Both the position numbers and the translations under genes were made by a program. Source: Epiperipatus broadwayi (taxonomy: Eukaryota; Onychophora; Udeonychophora; Euonychophora; Peripatidae). Taken from it: 64,000 bases of DNA. The notes beneath the pieces are model-generated. The model ran no database searches, had not been told where the DNA came from, and was given only the letters and a program-made list of their open reading frames with translations. This document shows positions 12,251 through 23,860 of this stretch, in pieces (position 1 is the first letter of the stretch; every line of letters begins with the position of its first letter). The stretch covers positions 1,747,238-1,811,237 of the forward strand of contig JAQFVV010006200.1 in the NCBI GenBank assembly GCA_028023455.1. The letters run 5' to 3'.

Positions 12251-13289
12251 TTGTATTTAAGTTCTATATATATATATAAATGGTCAATGATGCATTGATT
12301 ATGTATAATAGATGACTATAACTGTAAATATATTAATATTCATATTGATAATATGAAATAAAGATAATAACACTAAATAAATGATGAACTTATTCTATAT
12401 TTCAGGGTTGAATTCCTAATCATCATCAAGATCTGGATGCCACTCGCTGAATACAATCAGAAAAGGTTTCAAGAATATACCCTGTTTCTGTATTAATATG
12501 ATTATTATAATTTTCTTCATAATAGTTTTAATCTGTTAACCCTTCATATACCTTACTAATTAATTTGATCCATACTCTACTCTCACTTTATAATACCTGG
12601 TTAATTCAAGGATGATATGAATCACTTCTGAAAAAAAAAAAAAGATGATAGATAGATGTGGTATTTCAAAAGGATACAAAAAATTAAAATCTCACAATTT
12701 TTAAATGAATAATAATAAACAATAATTTATTTACAGATTAGTAATTACCTCATTTTCGGTGTATCCAATTCCTTATTTTTATTCTCAAAAAAACATGATA
12801 TAGTTTTTAGTCAATATTTATAAATCATAAAATAAGGCATTATATTTTTTAAAAACTAATATTAATTTCTTTTAAATTATATTTTTCTAATTAAAATTTT
12901 TTTCTTCTTTAAAGACTTACTCTTTATCTAACTATTTTTTTTTTAAATGTTATTAATAAACATCTAAAATACAAAGAACTAAATCCATTATGCTGCTTTT
13001 ACAAATTAAAAATAAATCCTAGATATAATAAAATATCTTTATATAACAACAAAATAATGTATGACAATAGCTGTAATATAATCATATAATCATAACATAA
13101 AAAAGCTCTTTTCAGCAGTTTTTAATTTTTACCCTTTTCAACATGTCTTAGTTAACTACAAAAAAACAACCTATATTGCATACATAGCGACATCTACTGG
13201 CTCTATATAAAATTAACATAAGCCTATAATTATGCTTTAGTATCTTTATAATAACACACATTATATAACTCTCCATTCGTTTTTTATTA
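12251..13289. other. Intergenic AT-rich DNA
   Basis: Nothing recognised. It contains A and T runs only. GACATCTACTGGC at about 13190 is a short motif common in repeats and could be the 3' flank of the Penelope relic that follows on the minus strand. Confidence 0.5.
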
Positions 13290-14260
13290 TTCAATTATTA
13301 GTTAAATTAATTGATGTTTTATAAATGTTCATACAATTATTTCTGTTATAATTAATGTAATTAGTTTCATATATCTTCCTTCTATTAATTTCTTTAATAT
13401 AATTTAATGGGCTTATATTCTTAACACAATCTATTCTATGTCCATATTTTAAGTAGTGAACATATAATGCAGATCTGTCATCTCTCCTATTAATAGCATT
13501 ATTATGTTTGTTAACCTTTTCTTCCAGTTGCTTCACTATATGTCTATAATAAACCACACTGCAAACCCCACAAATAATTTTATATACTATACTTTTTTGT
13601 ATTTTATATCATCTTTTATTTTATAATTCCCTACTAATATATTAAGATTTTTACTATTTGATCATCCTATTTTAATATTTTTATCTATATAATTTTTATT
13701 TTGTATGATAAATATTAGGAACATATAAAAGTTTTATCCATTTTGTGTTGTCTGATTCACTATTATTATCCAAATTATATTGTTTATAATTAAATAATAT
13801 ATTTCTAATATTTCTAGGGTTATATCCATAACTAGTATACAATTTTATAAATTGCTCTTTTTGTAAAGTAGCTGTCTATCTTTCTATTCATGTTATATTT
13901 GTCATTTTTATTTTTAAAATTTTTAATAACTGCCATTTTTTGTATCTATGCCTGTTGCGAATCCATAGAAATATTTTTTCTTAATTTACCTTCTTTAAAT
14001 GAAGTGTTTTAATATAATCATATTATTATCATCCACCTTTATCTCTATATCTAAATATTTTATTTTAACATCAATTTCTATGATTGTAAATTTTATATTA
14101 TCCATATTATTATTAAGTTCATTATAAGTCTTCTTTATAACTCTTTTATTACCAATTATTAATATATCATCAACACACCTAAAGTAATGTATTATATCTT
14201 GATTTTCTATTCTATTATTAACAATTTTCATTTCCATTTCATATAGTGTTTAACCTCAGC
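13290..14260 (-). pseudogene. Penelope-like retroelement relic (RT end plus GIY-YIG nuclease)
   Basis: Read on the minus strand, 14237-13995 encodes a reverse transcriptase piece with FRCVDDIL (catalytic DD at 14166-14171) and then NIKFTIIEI and KYLDIEI, the usual Penelope order. The next 0.4 kb is frameshifted but still shows a RK...S...K pattern. 13600-13291 resembles a Penelope GIY-YIG endonuclease: an IYKIICGVC-like start, then KHNNAINRRDDRSALYVHYL and HRID. Stops and frameshifts interrupt it, and the 5' part of the RT is missing, so it is dead. It is established that Penelope-like elements carry hammerhead ribozymes in many animals. The family-A repeat ends about 1 kb away, which suggests that similar machinery mobilised the ribozyme repeats. 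Confidence 0.75.
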
Positions 14261-16493
14261 CATAACTGCTGGAATGACAGCAGAAGTGAACAGGGATGGA
14301 CAAGAAGTAAAGTATGAAGGATTTTTCAAAAGCCAGGATTACCTATAACAGAATTCATTGTTATGTAAAAGTAACACAAAATAAAAAAGCAGCACTAAAC
14401 CAAGCAATCCAGACTAGATAGATACAACAATGTGACAATCATCTGTTATATGCAAAGAATCTGAGAAGTGAAAGTGGACAACATGTGGCATATTCCTGTA
14501 CTGGCATTAGTATATATGACTAATGAACATGTTAAAATATAATGAGAGTTTGAATTACGTATTATAGAGAGTAAAGCAGAATACACAGAATTGATATGAC
14601 TTGATAAGAACACCACAATATTTCAATAGTAGTAACCCAGTTTTAGATTTACTTAATAGACTTGAAGCATGAATTTGTGATGCTCTTCATTTCAGAAACT
14701 TTGTTAGCTAATTCATTGAATTCAAGAACAAATAGAAAACAAACTTCTTTATCTATATAAATAATAGCTTAAGTTCTCCTAATATGAAAATATCATTCCA
14801 TATTTACTTATGTTTAATAATGATTAATGCTTATGGAGAGAATTTCTCCAATATGAAACAGATAATGTAATCGACAATGATACACTGGTCTACAATTTCA
14901 TGTTTTGGAGAAGTATGTTTATAAGAAATTATGTAAAACAAAAGTTTTTATTATAATTGTGATTGAAAATATTATTTGAGACTAAGTGGCTCACAAAATC
15001 TGCAATCCAGAGGGCTACAAAATCTTAATTCAAACACGATTGCCTCTATAAGGAATGGATTTATAATATCATATAACGTAATCAAGTAAATTTCTAAATC
15101 ACTTGCATAGTAAAATAATTACTTCAAATTACTTTCGTTGCTCAGTATTTTTAATTATTTTATTTTAGCAAAATGTTATTCTTTATATTAACTAGATAAA
15201 AAGGCTGTGAACCTAGCCAATAATGATTGCTTTTTTTTTTTTTTTTTTAATGTGCGTTAAAATTTATTAGGTCATTTTACTTCCGTAAGAGGTCAGGGTA
15301 TACTAAAAATAAAAGTATTTTATAACTCGTTTAAAAATTCATCTGCTATGCATTAAAATTAATATTTAAAAAATCTAATAGACAAAGATGATAGAAGTTT
15401 CAAAGCAATATTGTTGAGGATTTAGGTAACTAAAAAGCTTTTAATATTATTTCAATTTACTACAATTGAGTACGTGTAGGTACTTCTTATTCGAAATTAT
15501 TCCTAACAGGTTTCTGCTATTAATGATTTATACATACTATATTTTAATTTAAAGAACTCAAAACCATTATCACATTTCTATCTCATTTTTTAAGAAGCCT
15601 CTTTTTTTCAATATTTCATTTCCAATTTTTGTTATTTTTCATCCGCTCTAAAAAGAAACTCACTTTTCCCATCATTAAATTATATATGTACCATAAAATT
15701 TCGTCATTAATTTTTCTGCCTTTGCTAAAACTGCTATATACCAATAGTAAATATGCACCATTTTCCATCTCACTAAAATTATACGATTAATTTAATTTTT
15801 ATTCTCCATTTCTTAATTCGTTCCTATATCTAAATTTTACCTTTAAATAATAAATCACTTTATCGTCTTCACCTTTAGCGATGATCTTATTTTGATATTA
15901 TAGTGAAATTATTCAGCGCAAAATGAACTTTTTCCAGTTTTTAACTAGTTTTATCTTAAAGATTTGGATTAAACAAATATAGAAGCAAACAGTTATTAGT
16001 TTAGTATGATAACCAATAATAAGAGGTTACTAATTAATCAATGGCTTGTGACTAATAAATAAAAGGCTAGTTTTTCACAAAAGAATTTATTCTCTGTTCA
16101 GCTATACACGCTATATGTTGCAAGAGTCATGTTTAACAGTAATGGTAAAGTTCAAATGTATACAAGCCATTGTTCAATATTATATAGTTGTAACCAAACT
16201 AAGGTTATAATCTACTTTATATCTATAAAATAAGACAAATGGAAGCAGTACCAAATGATATAGTTAGTTAAAAATCCCCGATATAAATTGTAAAAAAGAA
16301 CAAACTGTTTTTATATAGTATTCTGAAAAAATATTAATAATTATTATTTAACAAAATTTATTCCAATGCAATTATACCTATGTTAAAGAAATAAAGTTTC
16401 ATTTTATAAAATAATTACAGATACAGGCAAGAATAGAACATTAATTTCTCCTCGAAGCCAAAACCCATTATTATAAACATTCTAATATATTAT
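14261..16493. other. Intergenic AT-rich DNA
   Basis: No gene, RNA gene or repeat boundary recognised. It contains a T run at about 15231-15249 and ordinary AT-rich sequence. Confidence 0.55.
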
Positions 16494-16904
16494 TGTAGTG
16501 TTTTGTAAAATGGCAGACATGTTTGTGCACTCCAGAAAAAACTAGAATTTATTCGTAAGGCTGTTTTTAGATCGCGCTCTGATAGCTGAGGAATTTAATT
16601 AGTGCATTGATGTAATGGCGATCGACAATTCCTAGAAATATTTGCTAATTACAAATGTTTCTAGATAAGAGACATTACCTTATTGGTCAGTGCATTGATT
16701 GATCATTGCAGTTGTCAGAGAGCGATAAGAAGACTGGGTAACATCTAGCAGTGTAACATAGAGAGCAGTAGAGAGCAGTCAAGCAGTATTGAGTAAGCAG
16801 TATTTAAGTAGAGATATCTCGCGTCAGTGCTGGTGGTTAATGATCAGTGCCCAGTGGAAATGTAGTTCACGGGTGTAGCTGAAAGAGACCGCAGCAGAGA
16901 TATT

Positions 16905-17160
16905 GAGAGCATTCGTTGGAGAGCTTCATTGCAGACCAATTCATTGGAGAGCTTCATTGCAGACCAATTCATTTGGAGAGCTTCGTGGCAGACCAATTCG
17001 TTTGGAGAGCATTCGTTGCAGACCAATTCAGTGGAGAGATTGCAGACCAATTCGTTGGAGAGCTTCATTGCAGACCAATTCATTGGAGAGCATTCATTGC
17101 AGACCAATTTGTTGGAGAGCTTCGTTGCAGACTGATTTGTTGGAGAGCACTCGTTGGAAA
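16905..17160 (+). repeat. 28-bp minisatellite in the first LTR
   Basis: About nine imperfect units of GCAGACCAATTC followed by rTTGGAGAGCwTTCrTT, period 25-28 bp, lie inside the LTR. The repeat leaves all three forward frames and one reverse frame open for 70-100 codons, which explains the overlapping open frames. None is a credible gene. Confidence 0.85.
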
Positions 17161-17804
17161 AGAACAGCGTGGGAATTGTATAATGTTATTTGCTGACCGC
17201 ACAGTATGACTTGCAGTTATAACATTGGCACACTCATAAGTGCGGATATAACATTGGCGCAGTCACATTTGGAACCTGGGAGTAACGAATATGTTGAACT
17301 ACAAGTTTAGCCGTAGACGAAGAAACCGGGTGAAAATGTCAATCCCAATTAGTAACGTTAGCAACAAGGGTTTTTCTGGAGTGGAGGGAGTTGTGTAGTG
17401 TTTTGTAAAATGGCAGACATGTTTGTGCACTCCAGAAAAAACTAGAATTTATTCGTAAGGCTGTTTTTAGATCACGCTCTGATAGCTGAGGAATTTAATT
17501 AGTGCATTGACATAATGGCAATCGACAATTCCTAGAAATATTTGCTAATTACAAATGTTTCTAGATAAGAGACGTTACCTTATTGGTCAGTGCATTGATT
17601 GATCGTTGCAGTTGTCAGAGAGTGATAAGAAGACTTGGTAACATCTAGCAATGTAACATAGAGAGCAGTCAAGCAGTATTGAGTAAGCAGTATTTAAGTA
17701 GAGATATCTCGCGTCAGTGCTGGCGGTTAATGATCAGCGCCCAGTGGAAATGTAGTTCATGGCTGTAGCTGAAAGAGACCGCAGTGGAGATATTGAGAGC
17801 ATTC

Positions 17805-18005
17805 GTAGGAGAGCTTCGTTGGAGAGCTTTGTTGCAGACCAATTCGTTTGGAGAGCTTTGTGGCAGACCAATTCGTTTGGAGAGCATTCGTTGAAGACCA
17901 TTTCAGCGGAGAGATTGCAGACCAATTTGTTGGAGAGCTTCATTGCAGACCAATTCATTGGAGAGCATTCATTGCAGACCAATTCATTGGAGAGCTTCAT
18001 TGCAT
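17805..18005 (+). repeat. 28-bp minisatellite in the second LTR
   Basis: The same unit as at 16905-17160 is present about seven times, with a different number and order of variants. The array therefore changed length after the two LTRs separated, or by exchange between them. Confidence 0.8.
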
Positions 18006-18010
18006 CTAAC

Positions 18011-18982
18011 GTAGAACATTCATAGCAAATAAAATTATCCAAGATGAAAAATGATGGACATCATTTCAAATGAAAAAAAAAAATGAGAACAAATTTTAAA
18101 TGTTTGAAAGATTGGAATTTATGAATGGAAACATAGCTCATATTATTTATTTATCAGATTTTTGTTTTAATTCAAGGAAATTAAATTTACATTTACAAGG
18201 CATAACTTTTATTAAATCAAAATTAATATTTTTTATTGTAACATAGGATGGTGTAGAATTATATCAGTTAAATTTGTTGTAAATTGAAAAACAAGTGGAA
18301 TATCTGATGTGTTTGATTCAATGAGGAAACAAGTGTTTAATACAATAATGCATTTTATTTTCATATATACTTACTGAGTAACCTTCATGGCTAAGATGTA
18401 AGTTTGTCTGAAAGTCTATGTGGACTACATAGTTGAACAGAAATTACATTAATAATTATTAGCTTTCATGGCTAAACATATTACCATTTACATTAGTCAA
18501 ACAAGATTAATTTTATCAATTACACACTATAATCCACATAACTTATAAGAGAACAAAGTTGCTCTTACAAACTAATGCAAATATAATACTTGTCCAGTAT
18601 CAGGAGATTATTAAGAGAAAAGATATTAACAATAGAATTCACGATTTATTTACAAGCTGGCACTAAAAACTATATATGTACAAACTGAAGAATCCATTAC
18701 CTGTCAAAATGATTGATCTTGGACCTTTTCTGAGGAATCAATTTGTGAACTTACATTGCACCCCCTTTAGATTTGACTTTTCTTTTTTCATATTCTTTGT
18801 GGATGGAAGTTCAAAGAATTTAATTTCAGTTTTCCAAATCTTTTTTTTTTCTAAGTTTAATATAATGCCCATTGAGTAAACTTTTTAGTTTTTATCTGAA
18901 GGCTTTTTAATGACTTAGGATCTATTAGGAAGTTATTGAAATATGGTAGGAGCTCTGAAATATCAGTTTCCAATTACACTAC
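18011..18982. other. Intergenic AT-rich DNA
   Basis: No gene recognised. Open frames, for example 18676-18879 (+), are short and resemble nothing known. Confidence 0.5.
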
Positions 18983-19550
18983 TGTTGTGTTTGGTTAGGC
19001 TTACAGGTTCGTTCCAAACCAACAGTTACAAAAAGAACAACTACTCAACAATTAAACTGTACAATTTATTAGTATTAAAAAATATACGTTTGTTAGTTAA
19101 ACAATAATATACATATGTGGTTTATACAAATTAATGCTGAGGTAGTCATGCTGAAGACGGAACTCACTTCTAGATAAATGATTAGCCGGCCTCGTGAGCT
19201 CAAGTAAGACTCTTCCAGCTATGTATTTAGCTTGCCTTGAGTCAAATGCGGGCAGTTTCCAGTCCGTAGGTAGACTTGCCTCACTGTGTGGACATCGCAA
19301 TAATGAGAAGAGATACTATCCTTGCTGATAGTAGAGAGTTTAATGGAGAGCACATTCAGGTTGACAGAAGTAATTGCTCTGCCTTGTCTCCAAAAGGCCG
19401 ACTATTTAATGGCAGATCAACTGGAAATATGCGGATTGGGTGTGTGAACCCCAGTGAAGGATTTAATCCATTTGGATAGCAACTGGGTGCTAGCCAATCA
19501 GGTAAGGAATCTGAAATAGTCCACTTCTAAAGGCAAGGTCAGATATGACA
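18983..19550. mobile_element. Solo LTR with 5-bp target duplication
   Basis: The 568-bp segment starts TGTTGTGTTTGG, ends GATATGACA, and is flanked by ACTAC on both sides (18978-18982 and 19551-19555). It is clearly richer in G+C than its surroundings. TG...CA ends with a 5-bp duplication are the standard signature of LTR retroelement insertion, and the internal part has been lost by LTR-LTR recombination. The open frames inside (19097-19300 minus, 19276-19479 plus) are incidental. Confidence 0.75.
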
Positions 19551-20415
19551 ACTACAACATAATGAAATATGGCTGGTATAAATAATAATCTGAATGCTAG
19601 CTTGTTTATTTTAAACATTGCTTTGTAGATTATCTGAGTAAAAATGTCCAATGGAATTTGTAATTGAATATTTTTAAAATCTAGTTTGTTAAACTATTTT
19701 CCTTGGCAGAAATTTTTTTAAATAATAATGGTTCTTATATTTCTTTTGGATGCAACTAGAAACTGCTGCTTGGATTCAGTTATAACATTACCATGCAGAT
19801 ATTTATTTTTATTTTCCAATTATTTTGCTGATGTTGTTTTTTATCTTCATGTTTTACATTATTTTTCTCATTTCTGGTAGATTTTTCATCTTTTGGCTTA
19901 CTCGTTCTTGACAATTTTTTTGATAAACATTTTCCATTTAACATGATCAATTTTTTTCACAAAGCCAATATTTGAAATCATTAACACCCTTGCAATGGAA
20001 ACTATCTTTTGGCAAAGCTTTTTATAGGGTAAGTCTTCTCTCTTTCATTATAGTCTGGAGACTTTTGTTTGATTTTCCAATATTTATGCTTAAGTTGTCA
20101 TTTACTAATTGCATGGTCTGGATTGTTGCTATTCAACTATACTTTTGATCAATTGCCAACTTGACATTTTGTGGGCATTTAAGAGCAGTTTAAACTGTAA
20201 ATTATGATTTTTCATATTAAATTTAAAACTATTATTTAAAGCTTCACCCAGAAATGACCCAAATCCATACATTTTTGGGCAGTTTTCACAATTTGTGAAT
20301 TCCAACATGGTTGCATGATAATAATTTTTATTGGTCATCTAGTAGATTAGAGATTATCCAATAATGAATAATATTTCTATAATTTTTACTACATGACTCA
20401 TGCAAAATAAAGACT

Positions 20416-20745
20416 GGTTTCTATCCACTTTTAACACTTTATAGAAGAATGTAATCATAAACATATGGCCAAAGACATGTGAAAAAGATGTATAATCTCC
20501 AAAATGCACATCTCTTGCTGAACAAGCACTCATCAGTTGGCCCAGACCACAATCTCTTACACATATATTCATCATTATTCTGTATACATAGATCCTGAAT
20601 TACTAGTTTAATGGATAAATGCCAAATTTGCTGCCCTCATAACTTTGACATAAACCCCTTAATGGAGCATCATATATCTTTACTATATTTTTGGTCATAT
20701 GTTTATGATTACATCACTCCACAAAGTGTTAAAATGTGAAGAGAA
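20416..20745. repeat. Foldback element with family-A motif
   Basis: Arms of about 55 bp (about 20416-20470 and 20690-20745) are inverted copies containing CATAAACATATGGCC and its partner GGTCATATGTTTATG. The left half carries a family-A hammerhead-like motif on the minus strand. The ends differ from the other family-A elements and no B-box was found. Confidence 0.6.
20494..20555 (-). ncRNA. Hammerhead-like motif, family A, copy 6
   Basis: CCAA, CUGAUGA, stem II UGCU-UGUUC-AGCA, GAGA in place of GAAA, a stem III-like AUGUGCAU, then UUGG pairing perfectly with CCAA. Proximal stem I is best preserved here and shows the ancestral CCAA/UUGG pairing that is decayed in copy 4. The GAGA change should reduce or abolish activity. 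Confidence 0.6.
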
Positions 20746-21633
20746 ACCAATCCCCAACTTGCATGAGCGTAATGAAAATTACACTAAAGAAATATTATTC
20801 ATTATGGTTACATGATCATTCTGTTGTTGTTTTTTCATTAAACTTACATTTTTGAAGAATAGCGAATGGTTTAGAGTAAAAATATACATCATTAATAGGA
20901 TTAAATAATTTATCTAATGAATATGCATTGGTATTATCGGTGCATATAAGATTTTGTAAATGGCTGGTAACATATACTATTAAGCTGGTAATCAATGGGA
21001 AATGTAGATAGACTGTCAATTATCATTTCCCATAGAAGATGATTCCATTAATTGATGTCATGTTCACAGAAGATATTCCTGAAGATCATATTGATGCATC
21101 ATCATTACAAAATGCTTAAAAATGAACATGATAGTATTCAGAATCAATGAATATGACCAGAGATAAAATTGTAAATAAATTTAAACCCTATCTACAACAA
21201 AAAAATTAATTTTTCATGTACAAAATTGCCTATGGGGAAATAGTAGTTACACCCAATCTCTAAGATCATTTCACATAGCCTACTCAAATATCATAAGAAT
21301 AAAAACTTTGATAAGATTACATATGGTTGACCATATGGATTCATGAGTAATGGATGCCAAAGAATGAAGAATTCTACAAGGACGTAGGTCCATTACAAAA
21401 TAAAAAACATTATTGCTGACTTATATTTGACATGATTCCCTAAAACTACATTCACAAGAAAAGTCCATATCAAATTAAGGAAACTTCACCACCCATGGCA
21501 TTCCCTAATCTTGGGTAATGGCATGGCTTTTATCAGAGTGGAAATGAAAGCATTCATATCACTTATTTCTGACTCAAATTTATTTCATCATGCCATTTTG
21601 CTTATAATAGATAAACTAAAAGAATGATACAAG

Positions 21634-21740
21634 TCAAGCATCGGTGGTCGAGAGGTCAGCGACAGCTGCTTTACAAGCAGTTGTTCAGAGTTAGCAGGTT
21701 CGCTTCCTGGTTGATGCTATGACACATGAGAAAAAAAAAA
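21634..21740 (+). mobile_element. tRNA-derived SINE with 19-bp target duplication
   Basis: A tRNA-like body with an A-box-like GTGGTCGAGAGG, an arm CTGC-loop-GCAG containing TTTACAA, and a B-box-like GGTTCGCTTCC ends in a run of ten As. It is flanked on both sides by ACTAAAAGAATGATACAAG (21615-21633 and 21741-21759). The poly-A tail and long duplication show insertion by LINE machinery. The second copy lies on the minus strand at 38357-38450. It is not a working tRNA: the acceptor ends do not pair properly. Confidence 0.85.
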
Positions 21741-22046
21741 ACTAAAAGAATGATACAAGAAGTCTAAAATATAGTAAACAAAACATGAAGAATTTAGTTA
21801 TAAACAATGAGGGATGCCAATTCCTCAACAAGCTTTATAATAAATGCTTAGCCAGAGAAAGCATCTATGAAGAATTTAGATATCATTTATCACTACATGA
21901 TCACTATCTCATACTAGCACATAATTGTTATTACACAATTCAAAATAAAGCAAAACTCTCCATATAGTAGTGCCATCTTGTGCTAACAAGAGCAATCAAT
22001 GGATGCCAAAAGGCTTGTGCATAAAATCCCTATTTAGTGCCTACTC

Positions 22047-22105
22047 ACCCAATAACCCCAGACTAGTTTCTGGCTTGTGACCTTCATCAGTGAGGAGCCT
22101 TGGAT
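22047..22105 (-). ncRNA. Hammerhead-like motif, family B, copy 1
   Basis: Minus strand: AUCCAA, GGCU, CCUCA, CUGAUGA, a stem II with GGU/GCC bases, GAAA, ACUAGU, C, UGGGG, UUA, UUGGGU. CCUCA pairs with UGGGG, and AUCCAA with UUGGGU, giving a two-part stem I with an internal loop. Stem III is the palindrome ACUAGU, which has no room for a loop within one molecule and would pair best between two molecules. Predicted cleavage is after GUC. Confidence 0.75.
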
Positions 22106-22629
22106 CTGAGAGCACTGCACCTAGATCTTAGGATCTAATGCAACCCTCCAGCATCCACCTTTTAACTCTATTTAACTACAAAATTATGAGAATGAAATTG
22201 AAAACATAATATTTTCAAACCAAGATCAATAGCTTATATAGTCATATGGGTCTAAACTCAATTCAGCACCCATACATTTTGGTGTCTTTGGCTCTTTTAC
22301 AACCATAGCCACCACTATCCTATTAGGCAGGATTGGTGTTAAACCACTAAACATCACATGATCACTATCTCATACTAGCACATAATTGTTAATACACAAT
22401 TCAAAACAAAGCAAAACTCTCCATATAGTAGTGCCATCTTGTACTAACAAGAGCAATGTACGGGTGCTGAATTGAGTTCAGATCCATATGACTATATAAG
22501 CTATTGAGCTTGGATTGAAAATATTAATTGTGTTTTCAATTTCATTCATAGTTTTGTAGTTAAATAGAGTTAAAAGGTGGGTACTGGAGGGTTGCATTAG
22601 ATCCTAAAATCTAGGTGCAGTGCTCTCAG

Positions 22630-22688
22630 ATCCAAGGTTCCTCACTGATGAAGGCCACAAGCCAGAAACTAGTCTGTGGATATTGTAT
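22630..22688 (+). ncRNA. Hammerhead-like motif, family B, copy 2
   Basis: Same plan as copy 1 in the inverted half of the element. CUGAUGA, GAAA and ACUAGU-C are intact. Stem I carries one mismatch (CCUCA with UGUGG) and another in the outer helix (UUGUAU). Confidence 0.72.
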
Positions 22689-23760
22689 GAGTAGGCACTA
22701 GATAGGGATTTTATGCACAAACCTTCTGGCATCCATAGTTTTTCTCTTGTTAGCACAAGATGGCACTACTATATGGAGAGTTTTGCTTTGTTTTGAATTG
22801 TGAGATATCATTTATCCATATTAATGCAAAATACATAATAAAAAAAAAAAGGAAATTGCTCAAATTAGCAATAATTTCAAGTGACTATATAGTTGCAAAA
22901 GATTATATGTAAAATAACAAATTGTTGCCAAAACAAAATTACTGAATTAAATGAACTCACATCATATATGACAAACATTATAGTATGTGAAAACTCGTCC
23001 TCCAATAAGAAATTTTCAACACAAATATGTCATTGAGTTTGGCAAGATATTCCCAAACCACTACACTAATAAACACCTGCAAAATATTTAGCTATAAATG
23101 AGAAAAAATTATTACCACATTCTATGTGGAAGTAAATGATGTGGATATCAAAAGCAAATGAGATCAGACTAACGATAAATTAGAATTGTGATCTTTTTTT
23201 TTCATTGGAAGACATGTATTGTAGTGAAGATATATGCAACTAAGCAATATGTAACATTTACTTACGGTGACGAGATTTATTGATAAATGTGCTAATAAAG
23301 AAAGAATTTATATTACAAGGATATGCCTTTATTATTTTGAAAATGCATTGCAATACTAATACATAAAACAAATTGGAAATAGTTCATTTCATTGCAATGA
23401 CCTTTCTAATAGTCTTTTATAGGAAAAGAATGAACAGCATAATGGAATGTATTTGTGGTTTTATCACAACCTGGATGTTTAGGTACATGATAAGAAAATA
23501 ACTCTTTGCGTCCTTAAGAGCCAAAATAAATCCCTGGATCCATTTTCGGTGCTTTGAACATCACACAATCTCCAGGTTACTTTTTTTATGAACAGATAAA
23601 ATATAAAGAGTTAAGCGCTACCGTTAGTTCGTGCTTAAATGCAAGTGAAATGTACAGCTACAAGAGCTGAGAGCATATTCATGGAAAAAAAAACTACTGT
23701 ATTTTGTTAGACACTTTTTTATGGGAGAGAACAGGAAATTAGAGAAAACATCACAGTAAG

Positions 23761-23860
23761 TACAATTCTCGTTGGCTACGTCCTTTTCGTTATCGGCTAT
23801 CTTTCATGCACGTGATATATCAACTTTGGCGGGAAATCCGACGAGCTGATATAAACAAAG
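23761..23860 (+). promoter_or_regulatory. LIG1 proximal promoter with E-box and E2F site
   Basis: The 100 bp before the start codon are less AT-rich than the surroundings. They contain CACGTG (23809-23814, an E-box) and TTTGGCGGGAAA (23825-23836, a perfect E2F site) only 24 bp before the ATG. E2F control is expected for S-phase replication genes. No TATA box at a fitting distance is evident. The start context AAG-ATG-T has A at -3. Confidence 0.75.
23825..23836 (+). promoter_or_regulatory. E2F binding site
   Basis: TTTGGCGGGAAA matches the E2F consensus on both halves. Its place next to the start codon of a replication gene makes function likely. Confidence 0.75.

Larger units (their letters stand above)
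16494..18010 (+). mobile_element. Short LTR element (TRIM-like), 3' LTR truncated
   Basis: A first LTR (16494-17253, starting TGTAGTG and ending ATAACA) is followed by a primer-binding-site-like TGGCGCAGTC at 17255. About 140 bp of leader come next, then a purine tract GGAGTGGAGGGAG (17379-17391) directly before a second LTR copy starting TGTAGTG at 17394. The second LTR matches the first closely but breaks off at about 18005. With only 140 bp between LTRs the element cannot encode its own proteins. A tandem duplication of a 900-bp unit is an alternative, but the PBS and PPT positions favour an LTR element. Confidence 0.7.
21892..22802. mobile_element. Family-B ribozyme foldback element, copy 1
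   Basis: Flanked by a perfect 14-bp direct repeat, AGATATCATTTATC (21878-21891 and 22803-22816). It consists of one unit on minus (21892-about 22340), the start of a second unit head-to-tail (about 22345-22446, repeating the ACATGATCACTATCTC end after about 460 bp), and an inverted (+) copy from about 22447 to the end. Both main units carry a hammerhead-like motif. The element has no coding capacity. The long target duplication argues for retrotransposition rather than cut-and-paste. Confidence 0.85.
20990..23660 (+). pseudogene. Decayed coding-like DNA of unknown family
   Basis: Outside the inserted SINE and foldback element, the + strand has broken open stretches with ordinary codon use in shifting frames. 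One at 21785 encodes MKNLVINNEGCQFLNKLYNK and runs into the foldback insertion; others lie at 22980-23200 and 23280-23480. Many stops interrupt it. I do not recognise the family. It may be an old mobile element that the younger elements landed in. Confidence 0.3.

Noticed and set aside
16903-17209. Overlapping 68-97-codon frames with TNS/LES or ADQF repeats
   Set aside because: All arise from the 28-bp minisatellite in the LTR, which is open in every forward frame. The protein repeats simply mirror the DNA period.
17734-18042. 102-codon minus-strand frame
   Set aside because: Antisense of the same minisatellite in the second LTR.
21634-21740. Possible functional tRNA gene (TTTACAA loop)
   Set aside because: Poly-A tail, 19-bp target duplication, a second dispersed copy and a non-pairing acceptor stem show a SINE.
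23460-23620. Minus-strand stretch with MFKAPKMDPGIYFGS-like text before the LIG1 promoter, a possible divergent gene
   Set aside because: It is broken by a stop, has no continuing exon and matches no family I know. It is better treated as part of the decayed region at 20990-23660.
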